The translations under genes and the position numbers were made by a program. Of a DNA stretch of 64,000 bases, positions 1 through 9,238 are shown one piece after another. Positions within the stretch are counted from its first letter, which is position 1. The number at the start of each line of letters is the position of its first letter. The notes under the pieces are model-generated. The model ran no database searches and was not told where the DNA came from. It worked only from the letters and a program-made list of their open reading frames with translations. The stretch spans positions 62,001 through 126,000 of the forward strand of contig QHYI01000138.1 in the NCBI GenBank assembly GCA_003223245.1. The letters are read 5' to 3'. The DNA is from Acidobacteriota bacterium (lineage in GTDB: Bacteria > Acidobacteriota > Terriglobia > Acidiferrales > UBA7541).

Positions 1-1
1 C

Positions 2-2705
2 AAGTCGACGAACGGCGGGGAAACGTGGCAACACTTGGGCTTGGAAGACACGCGGCATATCGCCCGTATCCTGGTTGATCCCCGGAACCCGGACATTGTG
101 CTAGTGGCGGCGATCGGCGATGGCTATGGGCCAAATGAGGAGCGCGGCGTTTTTCGATCCACGGATGGCGGGAAGAATTGGAACAAAGTCTTGTTCAAAG
201 ACAACACCACCGGCGCCGTCGATCTCTGCTACGAGCCAGGCAATTCGCGAGTTGTTTATGCGACGCTTTGGCATGTGATTTGGAAGCCGGATGTGAAAGA
301 TCAACCACTTGAGCCTGGAAGCGGGCTGTACAAGTGCGCCGGGAACGCGCGGGCCGCGCGTTTACTTGATTATCGAAGCGAAACAGAAGAAGGGCGGTCT
401 GTTTCGTTCGGATGACGGTGGAGCATCGTGGCGCAAAATTACCAACGATCCGCGCATCGAAACGTCCTGGTACATGGGCGAAATTTTTGTGGACCCGAAA
501 AATCCCGACCTCGTCTATGTGCCGTTGCAGAATTTCTACCGGTCCACGGATGGAGGAAAGAGTTTCACGGCCATCAAGGGTGCGCCGGGAGGCGATGATT
601 ACCACACCATGTGGATCGATCCGATGAATCCTCAACGGATGATTTTGGGAACGGATCAAGGCGCAACCCTTAGCGTGAACGGGGGCGAGACGTGGAGCCC
701 CTGGTACAACCAGCCAACGGGGGAATTCTACAGAGTTGCAACCGATCATCGGTTTCCGTATTGGGTGTATGGACCGCAGCAGGATAGCGGCACTGCGGCA
801 ATTGCGAGCCGCGGAAACAACGGACAAATTACGGTGCGGGACTGGTTTCCGGTAGGCCCGGGAGAAAGCGGTTACACCGTTCCTGATCCTTTGGACCCAG
901 ACGTGGTTTACAACGCAGGACCCGCCGGCAGCGTGGTTCGGCTTTCCAAAACCACGGGGCAAGTGCGGGATATTTCGCCCGCGCCTATTCCAGAGGGGAG
1001 CAAGTATCGATTCAACTGGACCATCCCCATGGTCTTCTCGCCGCAGGATCCGCACCTGCTTTATTTGGGCACGCAGTTCTTAATGAAGACCAGCAATGCG
1101 GGCACGAGTTGGGACGAAGTCAGTCCTGATCTTACGCGGATTCGCGCCGAGGAGAAGGACACGAAGAAACGGCGCGGGACGATTTTGACGATCGCCCCTT
1201 CCGCCGTGAAGGAAGGTGTGATTTGGGTCGGAACGGACGACGGGAACATCCAGATTACAAAAGACGCTGGGAAAACATGGAAAAACGTAACGCCTGCAGC
1301 GGTCACGGAATGGAGCACGGTAAGTATCGTCGAAGCGTCGCACTTCGATGCCGGCACGGCGTATGCAGCCGTGAATCGCAATAGCCTGGATGACTTGAAG
1401 CCGCACATTTTTCGAATTCGCGATTATGGAGAAAACTGGCAGGAAATTGTTAGCGGGATTGCAGGGAAGGATTTTGCGCGAGCGGTGCGGGAAGATCCGG
1501 TCCGCAGGGGCTTGCTGTATGCAGGAACGGAAACAGGCGCTTACGTTTCTTTTGATGATGGCGACCACTGGCAGTCGTTGCGGCTGAACATGCCGGTGGC
1601 GTCGATTGACGACCTGGCGATTGAACAAGATGACTTGGTGGCGGCGACCTATGGACGCTCATTCTGGATTTTGGATGACGTGACGCCGTTGCGGCAGGTG
1701 AATGCACGCATGGCGTCAGACGGAGAGCACTTGTTTAGGCCGAGAACCGCGATTCGGGTGAGGCGGGATGAGAATCAAGACACGCCGCTGCCGTCGGAAG
1801 TTCCGACAGGAAAGAACCCTCCCGATGGAGCGATCATCGATTATTACCTGCCGCCAAGTTTTTCAGGGGAAGTGCAAGCGGACATTCGCGATGAAGCCGG
1901 CAATCTGGTCCACAGCTATTCAAGCGCGCCGCTTCCAAAGGAAGAAGACGAACTTCCCTTTGTGGCGGAATATTGGATCGCCCATCCTCAGCCACTTTCG
2001 AAAACACCAGGAATGCACAGGTTCGTATGGAACTTGCGGTATACCGATCCACCGGCGGTGCATGTGCAGTCCCCTTACAATTACCCGATTGCGGCGATTG
2101 TGGGCGCAACGCCGCTGCCGCCCGAAGGACCACTAGCGCTGCCGGGGGAATACGAAGTTCAACTCAAAGCGGGAAAACAAACCCTGCAGCAGCCCTTGGA
2201 GGTGAAACAGGATCCGCGTGTCCATGCGGCGCGAAATGAGCTGGAGAGCGCGTTGGACCTGCAACTGAAGATTTCCGCCGTGCTAGGAAAAAACTATGAG
2301 GCCTACCAACAGGTGAAACAGCTGCGCGCACGGCTGAGCGAGTTGATGAAGCGTCCCAAGGAGGATCCGGTTGCGGCTGCGGCAACCGCTTTGTATAAAA
2401 AGGTCGCGCTGCTCGAAGGCGAAGCGACGCCCATTCTCGAGACGCCCAAAGGGATGAGCTTGATGACGGTGAACGACAGCTTGACGGCCTTGATGGCCCT
2501 GGTCGACGGCGCCGACTTTGCACCTTCGGAAGAATCTTTTGTTGCGTTTCGCCGTGTTTGCCAGGGCTGGAAAGAAAAACTCGGCGCTTGGCAGGACTTG
2601 AAAAACAAGGAAGTTGAAGCGCTCAACGTGGTTCTTGCGAAAAATAATCTGGCGCCGCTGTCGAGCATGGCTGCGGTTGCGGCGGACCTGGCTTGCGGAA
2701 ATTAG
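2..2705 (+). pseudogene. VPS10/sortilin-like BNR-repeat (Asp-box) protein, 5'-partial and frameshifted
   Basis: The reading frame is open from base 2, so the 5' end lies outside the window. The protein carries repeated Asp-box motifs typical of sialidase/VPS10 beta-propellers: STNGGETW, STDGGKNW, SDDGGASW, STDGGKSF, VNGGETW, KDAGKTW and DDGDHW, followed by a C-terminal beta-rich region and a coiled stretch. Such proteins are usually secreted propellers of about 1000 residues. Frame 2 codes up to LYKS near base 335, then the propeller continues in frame 3 from APGTRG at 336. In this family a further Asp-box blade is expected between these two points, so the join looks like an internal deletion that also shifts frame, not a one-base error. 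Ends at TAG 2703-2705, convergent with the peroxiredoxin gene. Function of the family is poorly known; the glycosidase label is inherited. Confidence 0.8.
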
Positions 2706-2717
2706 ACGAGAAGCTTT

Positions 2718-3293
2718 TCAATGAGACGATGAAGATTGTAGTGTGGCTTTTTGTAGTTCGGACAAATCCTCCAAAACCTCTGCGCTATGTCCGGCGGGGT
2801 CAACCTTTAGGTACACCTTTCGAATAACGCCCGCAGGATCAATCAAAAAGGTGTGACGAGCGGAAAGCCGGGCGACACCGAGATCCACTACGGAGCCGTA
2901 ACGCTGAGAGAGTTCGCAATGAGGATCGGCAAGCAGCTTGAAGTGCAAGCCTTCGGCGGCGCAGAACTTCTCGTGTGAAGCCTTATCCTGGCCGCTGACG
3001 CCGAGAATCACCGCGTTTTTCTGTTCGTACAGCGCCAGGTCGTGCTGGAAATTTCGCGCCTCCTTGGTGCAGCCGCTGGTGAAATCCTTGGGATAGAAAT
3101 ACAAAACAACCCAATGGCCGCGAAAATCGCGCAAGCTTACCGGCTTGCCGTCTTGCGCATTCAAGGTGAAGTCCGGGGCGCGGGTGTCGGCAACAGGTGC
3201 TTTTTTCGAGTGCCGTGACGCGCGCGCCGCCATAAGCCCCACGAGCAGTAAGAGCGCAACAATAAAAGCCATAAGAATGGTCAGCATTCTCAT
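2718..3293 (-). CDS. Membrane-anchored or exported Bcp/PrxQ-type peroxiredoxin
   Basis: 191-residue thioredoxin-fold peroxidase that would reduce hydroperoxides in the cell envelope. An N-terminal hydrophobic segment (about residues 4-22) acts as signal anchor. The AhpC/TSA core runs from about residue 38. The peroxidatic cysteine is C75 in the motif FTSGCTKEA. The typical Bcp resolving cysteine five residues later is replaced by arginine (R80); C111 and C126 are the only other candidates, so it may be a 1-Cys or atypical 2-Cys enzyme. It starts 6 bases after the stop of the upstream PagL-like gene, so the two are probably co-transcribed. No terminator is visible in the 12 bases separating it from the convergent VPS10-like gene. 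Confidence 0.88.
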   Translation of the reverse strand: MRMLTILMAFIVALLLLVGLMAARASRHSKKAPVADTRAPDFTLNAQDGKPVSLRDFRGHWVVLYFYPKDFTSGCTKEARNFQHDLALYEQKNAVILGVSGQDKASHEKFCAAEGLHFKLLADPHCELSQRYGSVVDLGVARLSARHTFLIDPAGVIRKVYLKVDPAGHSAEVLEDLSELQKATLQSSSSH

Positions 3294-3299
3294 TCCGCT

Positions 3300-3890
3300 C
3301 TATTCCTTTTGACTGAACCAGCCAAAGCCCAAGCGCAATTGCACGGTGTTGATCCCGGGATTGGGAGTTGCCAGGCCGGCATTGGAAATATGCATGAATC
3401 GAACCTCAGTACAGAAATTGTGCTTGCTCCGCAAAAAGTGCAATCCAATGGCGCCGCTGCTGGTGAAATTAATCTGCGAAGTTCCCGCAGGCACCTGCGT
3501 ATTAGTAAAGAGCGTGCCGCCGCCAATCTCGAAATAGGGAACAACGCTCCCATGAGTATCGAACGCCCATTTGAAAGCGAAAGGATTCACGCCTGCGCCA
3601 TAAGCGGTGTTTTGTTTTTGAAAGACGAGAAATGCCGGCACCAGATCGACGGCGTATTCCAAACGGCCACGAAGGAAACCGGGCCCATGAGGCGCCGTGA
3701 GAATCAAGCCATAACGCACACCGACATTCCAAACGCTGTCGCTCGACTGGCTGCCATTCGTGCCGTGGCCTGCACCCGTCCAAATCTGAATTTCGTGCTC
3801 GCCTTCAACAGGACCTGCCTGTGAACGGGCGTCGGGGACCCACAGGAAGAGAGCAATAGGTAGTAGAACGGGAATTGTTCTGCCCAACAA
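3300..3890 (-). CDS. Acyloxyacyl hydrolase, PagL-type lipid A 3-O-deacylase
   Basis: Outer-membrane beta-barrel enzyme expected to remove the 3-O acyl chain from lipid A. The C-terminal part contains the PagL catalytic signature: a histidine and serine two residues apart in RFMHISN, followed by the asparagine-rich turn PNPGINTVQLRLGF, with a terminal amphipathic strand (GFGWFSQKE). A hydrophobic signal peptide (TIPVLLPIALFLW) precedes the mature part. I chose a TTG start at 3890 (3887 also possible) because AGGAG lies 5-8 bases upstream; the first ATG, at 3938, would give a charged leader before the signal peptide. It forms a short operon with the peroxiredoxin downstream. Confidence 0.78.
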   Translation of the reverse strand: MLGRTIPVLLPIALFLWVPDARSQAGPVEGEHEIQIWTGAGHGTNGSQSSDSVWNVGVRYGLILTAPHGPGFLRGRLEYAVDLVPAFLVFQKQNTAYGAGVNPFAFKWAFDTHGSVVPYFEIGGGTLFTNTQVPAGTSQINFTSSGAIGLHFLRSKHNFCTEVRFMHISNAGLATPNPGINTVQLRLGFGWFSQKE

Positions 3891-4004
3891 GAAGTCTCCT
3901 TCACATGATCCGATTCCGAACTGCGGAATTGAATGCACAGAAGATATAGAAAAGCCTGAAGAAAGGCGAATCTCTTTTCGTCAAGCGTTTGGTCTCGCCA
4001 GGAA

Positions 4005-4271
4005 CTATTTCAGATAGGTACGCACAATCTGGATCACGTCATCAGCAGCTTCTTCCGAGGACTTGGAGTTCCGAGGCATGTGGTTGCGGATGTGCTCTTC
4101 CATCAATTCGGCCATCAGGCTGTTGATGGCCCCGCGAGCGGCAGAGAGGCGCTGGAGAACGTCGGCGCAAGAATTGTCGTCATGGAGTGCGCGCAGGACG
4201 CTTTCCAGCTGGCCTATGACTTTCCTGGTGCGATTGACCAGGTCTAGCTTTTCTCGCGAAAGGTGTGACAT
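4005..4271 (-). CDS. RcnR/CsoR/FrmR-family metal-sensing repressor
   Basis: 88-residue all-alpha DUF156 repressor that releases DNA on binding its metal or electrophile. The residues used by nickel/cobalt sensor RcnR are all present at the same numbers: H3 (MSHLSREKL), C35 (NSCADVL), H60 and H64 (EEHIRNHM). CsoR copper sensors have Cys-His-Cys instead, and FrmR lacks the second histidine. The C-terminal end (IQIVRTYLK) resembles FrmR. The gene is immediately downstream of a G-tract inverted repeat that should be its own operator. No nickel/cobalt efflux gene is adjacent; the divergent neighbour is the broken porin, so the regulated partner is unknown and could be elsewhere. Confidence 0.9.
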   Translation of the reverse strand: MSHLSREKLDLVNRTRKVIGQLESVLRALHDDNSCADVLQRLSAARGAINSLMAELMEEHIRNHMPRNSKSSEEAADDVIQIVRTYLK

Positions 4272-4281
4272 CGTGCTTGCC

Positions 4282-4301
4282 TACCCTGGGGGGACAGGGT
4301 A
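4282..4301. promoter_or_regulatory. Probable operator of the RcnR/CsoR-type repressor
   Basis: TACCCTGGGGGGACAGGGTA: 7-bp arms TACCCTG/CAGGGTA flanking a G-tract. Operators of the CsoR/RcnR family consist of a G or C tract framed by AT-containing inverted arms. It ends 11 bases upstream of the repressor ATG (4271), where binding would block its own promoter or start region. It is also upstream of the divergent porin locus. Confidence 0.7.
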
Positions 4302-4467
4302 TCAAAGGAAATGCCATTAAAAAAGGGATTAGCCAGCTAAAGGGTGAGGGGGTAGGAGATTGCGAAGGGCGGGACGCCGCGGGATGTTCATCCTTTGTTT
4401 ACCGATGGCATTTACTGTTGGGAGGAATAGCGCGGGGCGGCACGAATGAGCTGGAACCCGAATTGAA

Positions 4468-5681
4468 ATGCGGCGACAAGTCAAGCAAATCGCTTTGCTT
4501 CTCTTTGCGGTGCTGAGTGGGTTGTCACTGGCGACGGTCAGCGCGCGCGCGCAAAACGAACCAGCAAACCATCAAGCCCAAACGGAAGCTCCCGATGACC
4601 CACAGCCGGGCATGTTTCCGCACCCGGAGTCGGACCGGGTATGGCTATCCGGGCAGTCGAATTTTATCTTCCAGACTCACCCTCCTTTCCATGCGGCCTA
4701 CAGTGGAGCGAACAGCTTGGATCCCAATTATGAAAAAGCAACGTCGCGTGTCCTCACGCTCTATACAGGGTTGCAGCTCAACGCTTCCACGGAATTCCTG
4801 GTGGATATCGAAGAGGCGGGGGGAGCGGCCCTAAGCACGGGTCTTGGTCTTGCCGGGAACACGGACCTGGACATCGTGCGCAACCCGCAGCTGAGCAAAG
4901 CGCCCTATCTTGGCCGGGGAATGATCCACAAAGTCTTCGCCCTAAGCGCTGACAAAGTCGAAAATGAGCGCAACTTTTTGTCGCTGTTTATTGGGGGTTT
5001 CGTTTTGCCGAGGGTCTGATGCCGAAGGTGGCCAATGGAATTGATTTGGTGTGGAAGCCGTGGCAGGCACATGCGGAAAACTTTGAGTACGAATTACGCC
5101 ACGGCGTAATTCCGAGAAAGTCAGGCGTGATTCGGTTGTGGGCTTTTACGAATTACGCAAACATGGGAATTTATCGCCAAGCGGTGGCGCAATTCGAAAA
5201 GGGTCTAGTTCCAAGACCGGACATAACCAATCATCCGTGGCACATCACGCGCAAGTATGGATTCGGCATCAATTTGGAGCAGAGTCTCACGCGCAATCTT
5301 ACCGCCTTTGGCCGTTTCGGATGGGACAATGGCAAAACAGAGTCGTTCGCCTACACAGAAGTTGATCAAACCTTTGCCGGGGGCTTGGGCGCTAACGGCG
5401 CGCTCTGGCATCGCCCATATGACCGCGCGGGGGTTGCTTTGGTCACCAATGGCATTTGCAAAGACCACCAGTTCTATCTTGCCGATGGAGGACGGGGCTT
5501 TCTTTTGGGTGACGGAGGGCTGCGCTATGGCCGGGAAAACATCGTGGAAGCCTATTACACGGCACACATTTGGAGAGGCATCTACATTGCTCCGGGCCTG
5601 CAGCACATCAACAACCCGGGCTACAACCAGGATCGCGGCCCAGTGCTTGTGCCGTCGCTGCGACTGCACGTTGAATTCTAG
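4468..5681 (+). pseudogene. OprB-like carbohydrate porin, broken by internal deletion and frameshift
   Basis: The first part starts with a signal peptide (LLLFAVLSGLSLATVSARAQ) and contains a porin N-terminal half with SGQSNFIFQTHPPFHAAY and SADKVENERNFLSLF. It stops at 5019 after a few out-of-frame residues. The second half continues in another frame from about 5001 (RFAEGLMPKVANG) to the terminal aromatic strand ending HVEF. In related porins about a hundred residues of barrel separate NFLSLF and RFAEGLMPK, so the join at 4990-5000 is best explained by a deletion plus frame change. The barrel end with terminal phenylalanine is intact. Outer membrane sugar uptake is the expected role of the intact family; this copy is probably non-functional unless the join is an assembly fault. 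Confidence 0.75.
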
Positions 5682-5825
5682 ATAAGATTCCGGCGGCGGC
5701 GCCGAAGCGTCCAGCTCCGCACGATGCGAACGCCATCAACATGATTATTTTGCCGTACGTTTTAAGCGAAAAGGTCTCGGTTCTTGCGCTTCTAATGAAC
5801 ATGCTTCTGCGGGTCAACCAAAGCT

Positions 5826-8225
5826 TTAGGTCTTATTGACCTCACCGAGCAGGTGCACCTGCTCATTCATCGTAGGAGCGGGTTCATGCTCCGCCGCACC
5901 CTCCAAGGGCAGCGAGAGAGGCTGTTCGCTGGCCCCCCGGATCCATTCACTTTGCTTCACGGGCAAACTCGTGTCAAATAGCCGGCTGCCATTGAACGCG
6001 AAATAGCTACCATCGCAGATTACGAACTGTCTCACCGTCTTGTTCGAATCGGTCGAGCAGTACAAGAATCTGGCGTTGCTTGCGCACTTTCCCATGTGCC
6101 AATTGCCTGGCTTATCGGCGAAAAAGAAATGATCCTCGCCACTTGCCGTCGAATACTGAAGGGCTTTAACCGGCACACCCCGGTGCTCGGCCTCAGTAGG
6201 GCGGCGGAAGGAGCCCAGGTGTGTGGCGACTTCGGGGTCCGGAATCAGCATGGTGGTGAACTCCACCGGCAAGGGCGCGAACGTCGTCACCCGAAAGGTT
6301 GGGGATAGCTCCTTTTTTCCATACACCGGCGAATACCATTCTTCCAATACGTCCATTCTGCAGCTGCTTTCGGCTGCGAACAGTACAGCGAGAAGAGCGA
6401 GGTCATCGCTGATGAACATAGAGCCGCCTGGAATCGTGTGCAGAGAACCCGGTGCAAAATGCCAGGAAGCTTCCAATTTGTGCAATCCGGTTCCCTCAAG
6501 AACGTCCCGTATAACCCAGAAGCGCGATTTCAAGTGAAAGACGTATCGACGATGACGCACTGGTGAGGACAGCCAGGAGTAGCCCGTGTGCGAGCCAACG
6601 AAGAAGTCGAATGTCTTGCCTGTTATCCAGGAGTCCAGCTTGCCGTCGGCTTTTCCCCTCCATTCGAACGGCCCCGCGGGGACGGCTTGGCTCAAGTTAT
6701 CAACTCGAATGGTGTTGTGGGCCCCTGTTCCCCGGAACCATTTCCGTTGGTTGCCGGGATCAGCATAGGTAAAAGTGCCGGGATCAATGAGTAGAGGCTT
6801 GCCATTCCCCGCTAGTTGCACACTAAGCGCGTCCGCGTGACCATGCCCACTGCGGCCCGCACCTTGTGGGCCGGCGTCTATCACCAGCTGGTAAGAGGAA
6901 GAGGGGCCCGCGGAACTGTTCATGACAAAGGTCCCGCTGGATTCCAAAGCAAATGAATTGCTTTCCGATTTTAGAGTTGGTAGTTCGCTGAATTGCCGCA
7001 TGCCTTCTGGTCCGAGCAACCAGAGAAGCTCCTCGGTGGCGAGACTGGCGGCTGCCTTAAAGTCAGGCCGCTTGTAGAGCACGGAACCCGTAATTAAAGG
7101 ATCCAGCAGGTGTGTCTGCTGATTGCGGCTCGGATCGAATACGCGTCCTCCATCATCGTCTCCGAACCGCGGCAAATACCCGGCTGCGGCATATTTCGAT
7201 GTAACCTCAAGCATTCTTTTAATCGTTTGGTCAAAGCTCTCAGGGACCGTTATGCCATTTAGCGTTGCAAGGATTCGGGAATGCAGGAAAAAATCCAAGG
7301 CATACGTGTGACAGTACATGGACTGCTCGAAATGCATTCCATCTTGCCGCACTTGTCGTTGCGCTTCGCGCAAGAGGATCTTCCAACCGCACTCTTTCCA
7401 ACGCGCGGCTGACGGAAGCCCCGAGTTTAATATCCCCACAAAAAACAGACCCACGCCCTCGCCAATCAGCTGCGTGTCCGGAGAGGAATAAGTGGAAAGA
7501 TATTTTTCGATGTGACGCGCATGCAGCACCAGGGCACGCGACAGGTCAGCCGCGAATTCTTCCGCGAGGACAGAACACCCTTCCAGCAAATGCCAAACCC
7601 ACAGCCAGGAAAGGCTTCTAAATGCCACCTCCAGGCTGCTGGCCCAGTTAATTCCCATGGGATACGGATTTTGCTCCTGCCAGTGATACCACTGCTCGAA
7701 CAATTCCTCTGCGTACTGCTCTTTCTCGGTCAAACGATAGGCTTTCGCGAGCGTCACCAAATGCTGGTGCCGGTTTAGCTCCCAGGTCACCTTTGAGTCG
7801 CCGACCTGATCGAAGTCGAGATACGGAACGCGAAACCAAGGAACGAGAGGGGCGCGTTTGCCGTGCACTGCATCGGAGTGCCAATTGATTTCCGGGCCGT
7901 AGTTCACTTGTTGGTATCCGAGCAGATCAAAGCGATGCCGGCAGATCCGCTCCGCCCGCTCTACAATTTGTTCAGCCGTTTCTGGAAGCTGCTTCCATAT
8001 TGTTGAGAGAATCCCCGGCAGTTCGTCTTTCTGAAAGAAAAATCGGCCGCCATGTTGCAGCGCGTTCGCACCGCCATCTTGGGGCGTAGAGAGACCCACT
8101 CTGCACAACATGAAATCGAAACGCTTTGCGAAAGCCTGGCGCGTTCGCACAAAAATCTCATCCCGCCCCATTTCGGTGAGGCGTTGGCACCGTCCGATCC
8201 ACTTGTGATTCGTCAGCACTGGCAA
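5826..8225 (-). CDS. Heparinase II/III family polysaccharide lyase-like protein
   Basis: 799 residues. The N-terminal half is an alpha/alpha-barrel of the alginate-lyase type, with the family signature GINWASSLEVAFRSLSWLWV. The C-terminal half is the heparinase II/III beta-sandwich domain with RSGHGHADALS and GTFTYADPGNQRKWFRGTGA, where the histidines and tyrosine are typical active-site positions. No clear signal peptide. In exopolysaccharide loci of this type such proteins usually sit beside an asparagine-synthase-like amidotransferase, and here the gene directly follows the remnant of one. Likely role: trimming or epimerising the polysaccharide made by the surrounding locus (inference). 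The start at 8225 has no strong ribosome site, but residues soon after it already match the family. Confidence 0.85.
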   Translation of the reverse strand: MPVLTNHKWIGRCQRLTEMGRDEIFVRTRQAFAKRFDFMLCRVGLSTPQDGGANALQHGGRFFFQKDELPGILSTIWKQLPETAEQIVERAERICRHRFDLLGYQQVNYGPEINWHSDAVHGKRAPLVPWFRVPYLDFDQVGDSKVTWELNRHQHLVTLAKAYRLTEKEQYAEELFEQWYHWQEQNPYPMGINWASSLEVAFRSLSWLWVWHLLEGCSVLAEEFAADLSRALVLHARHIEKYLSTYSSPDTQLIGEGVGLFFVGILNSGLPSAARWKECGWKILLREAQRQVRQDGMHFEQSMYCHTYALDFFLHSRILATLNGITVPESFDQTIKRMLEVTSKYAAAGYLPRFGDDDGGRVFDPSRNQQTHLLDPLITGSVLYKRPDFKAAASLATEELLWLLGPEGMRQFSELPTLKSESNSFALESSGTFVMNSSAGPSSSYQLVIDAGPQGAGRSGHGHADALSVQLAGNGKPLLIDPGTFTYADPGNQRKWFRGTGAHNTIRVDNLSQAVPAGPFEWRGKADGKLDSWITGKTFDFFVGSHTGYSWLSSPVRHRRYVFHLKSRFWVIRDVLEGTGLHKLEASWHFAPGSLHTIPGGSMFISDDLALLAVLFAAESSCRMDVLEEWYSPVYGKKELSPTFRVTTFAPLPVEFTTMLIPDPEVATHLGSFRRPTEAEHRGVPVKALQYSTASGEDHFFFADKPGNWHMGKCASNARFLYCSTDSNKTVRQFVICDGSYFAFNGSRLFDTSLPVKQSEWIRGASEQPLSLPLEGAAEHEPAPTMNEQVHLLGEVNKT

Positions 8226-8299
8226 AACCCCGCGCTAGCTCTCTTGCCTTTAGAGAAGGCTCTTCCAACAACCAATCGGCGGTTCGCGCGACGTGTCGT

Positions 8300-8434
8300 C
8301 AGATCGATGATGCTTAGCCGCCTCATTCCCAGCCCGGCTCGACCGTGTACAAAAATTCCTTCATCCCCCGGACCGCCGTGCGCTTGAGCAGCGTACGCCG
8401 GTTCACAGCCAACCAGGCCAGCTATGCCACACAT
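8300..8434 (-). pseudogene. Asparagine synthase-like glutamine amidotransferase remnant
   Basis: Only the extreme N-terminus of a class II glutamine amidotransferase survives: MCGIAGLVG with Cys2 as the nucleophile, then HGGPGDEGIFVHGRAGLGMR and RLSIIDL. About 15 residues normally between LVG and the HRGP motif are missing, and after RLSIIDL the frame runs into unrelated sequence ahead of the heparinase gene. The full family is about 600 residues. An exosortase-associated amidotransferase of this kind is a usual member of the neighbouring polysaccharide locus, so this looks like two deletions, the second removing nearly the whole gene. Confidence 0.75.
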
Positions 8435-8530
8435 AATTCCTGCCATTCGAAAGTCACTTCGACCAACTCATGAAAAACTGGGAAAGTCCTGAAACTCCCA
8501 AACAGCTTGCCTGCTTCTCTGCTAAGAAGC

Positions 8531-9091
8531 TTAAGTAAGCAAGGGGGAGCTTACAGGGGCAGTGCGTCCTGATTGTTGCGGGACCGGGGTCACCCAATCA
8601 CTTTCAACTTCCAGAGCGACGGATCGTTGAAGCAACGTAACGGACAGCACCAGGCGATAGCGTCCCTTGAAAGTAAGCAGGACCCCTTCCAACCCGCTGA
8701 GTGGTCCGACTTCCACTCGAACTCTTTGTCCCACTTTGAGGAACATCCAGGGCTGCCTGGGCAGTCCTGTCTTGACCGCAGTTTGGAGCGCGATAACTTC
8801 CTGCTCGTCCACGGGAACCGGTGTCTTGCCGATTCCCACGACCTGGATAACCCCGGGCGTCGTGAGGATGGGAAGTCGATCGAGCAAATTGAATCGGCAA
8901 AACAAGTAGCCTGGGAAAAGCGGGACTTCAAATTCCTGCATTCGATCGGACCAGCGCCGCTTGCAATGATAAAACGGAAGGAAAACCTCGTAGCCCCTGC
9001 CGGCAAGTTGTTTTGCAGCGAAGTTTTCATACCGCGCCCTAGTCTGCACGGCAAACCAGGGGTAAGTCTGATGCGTATTGGTCAGGTCCAT
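8531..9091 (-). CDS. NusG/RfaH-like transcription antiterminator of the exopolysaccharide locus
   Basis: 186 residues. An NGN domain (about residues 10-105) begins WFAVQTRARYENFAAKQL, and a short KOW domain follows (VGQRVRVEVGPLSGLEGVL). This is the layout of UpxY/LoaP-type NusG paralogues, which ride on RNA polymerase and allow transcription of long polysaccharide operons. Encoded on the same strand as the Wzz, ExeA-like and kinase genes, 147 bases after the kinase stop. The genes it would normally serve (glycosyltransferases, flippase or exosortase) are not in the 85 bases between it and the amidotransferase remnant. Confidence 0.86.
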   Translation of the reverse strand: MDLTNTHQTYPWFAVQTRARYENFAAKQLAGRGYEVFLPFYHCKRRWSDRMQEFEVPLFPGYLFCRFNLLDRLPILTTPGVIQVVGIGKTPVPVDEQEVIALQTAVKTGLPRQPWMFLKVGQRVRVEVGPLSGLEGVLLTFKGRYRLVLSVTLLQRSVALEVESDWVTPVPQQSGRTAPVSSPLLT

Positions 9092-9238
9092 GGTGTTGGA
9101 GCTTCAGCGTTGGTTTACACCCGGTCACCTAGCATGTACAGGCCAAGCTACCGCTTTGAGAGTCCCAAGCATCGGACTCTAGAGAATCCAACAGAAACTT
9201 TGCCGCGGGATCGCAGAGCAGGAACCGGATAGTTGGAC

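Noticed and set aside
195-1055. 286-codon minus-strand frame inside the VPS10-like gene
   Set aside because: It is antisense to clear Asp-box repeats and has Arg/His-rich shadow composition.
4436-4560. Porin as the target of the metal sensor
   Set aside because: The operator lies about 170 bases from the porin start, the porin is broken, and OprB-type porins are not known nickel or copper exporters.
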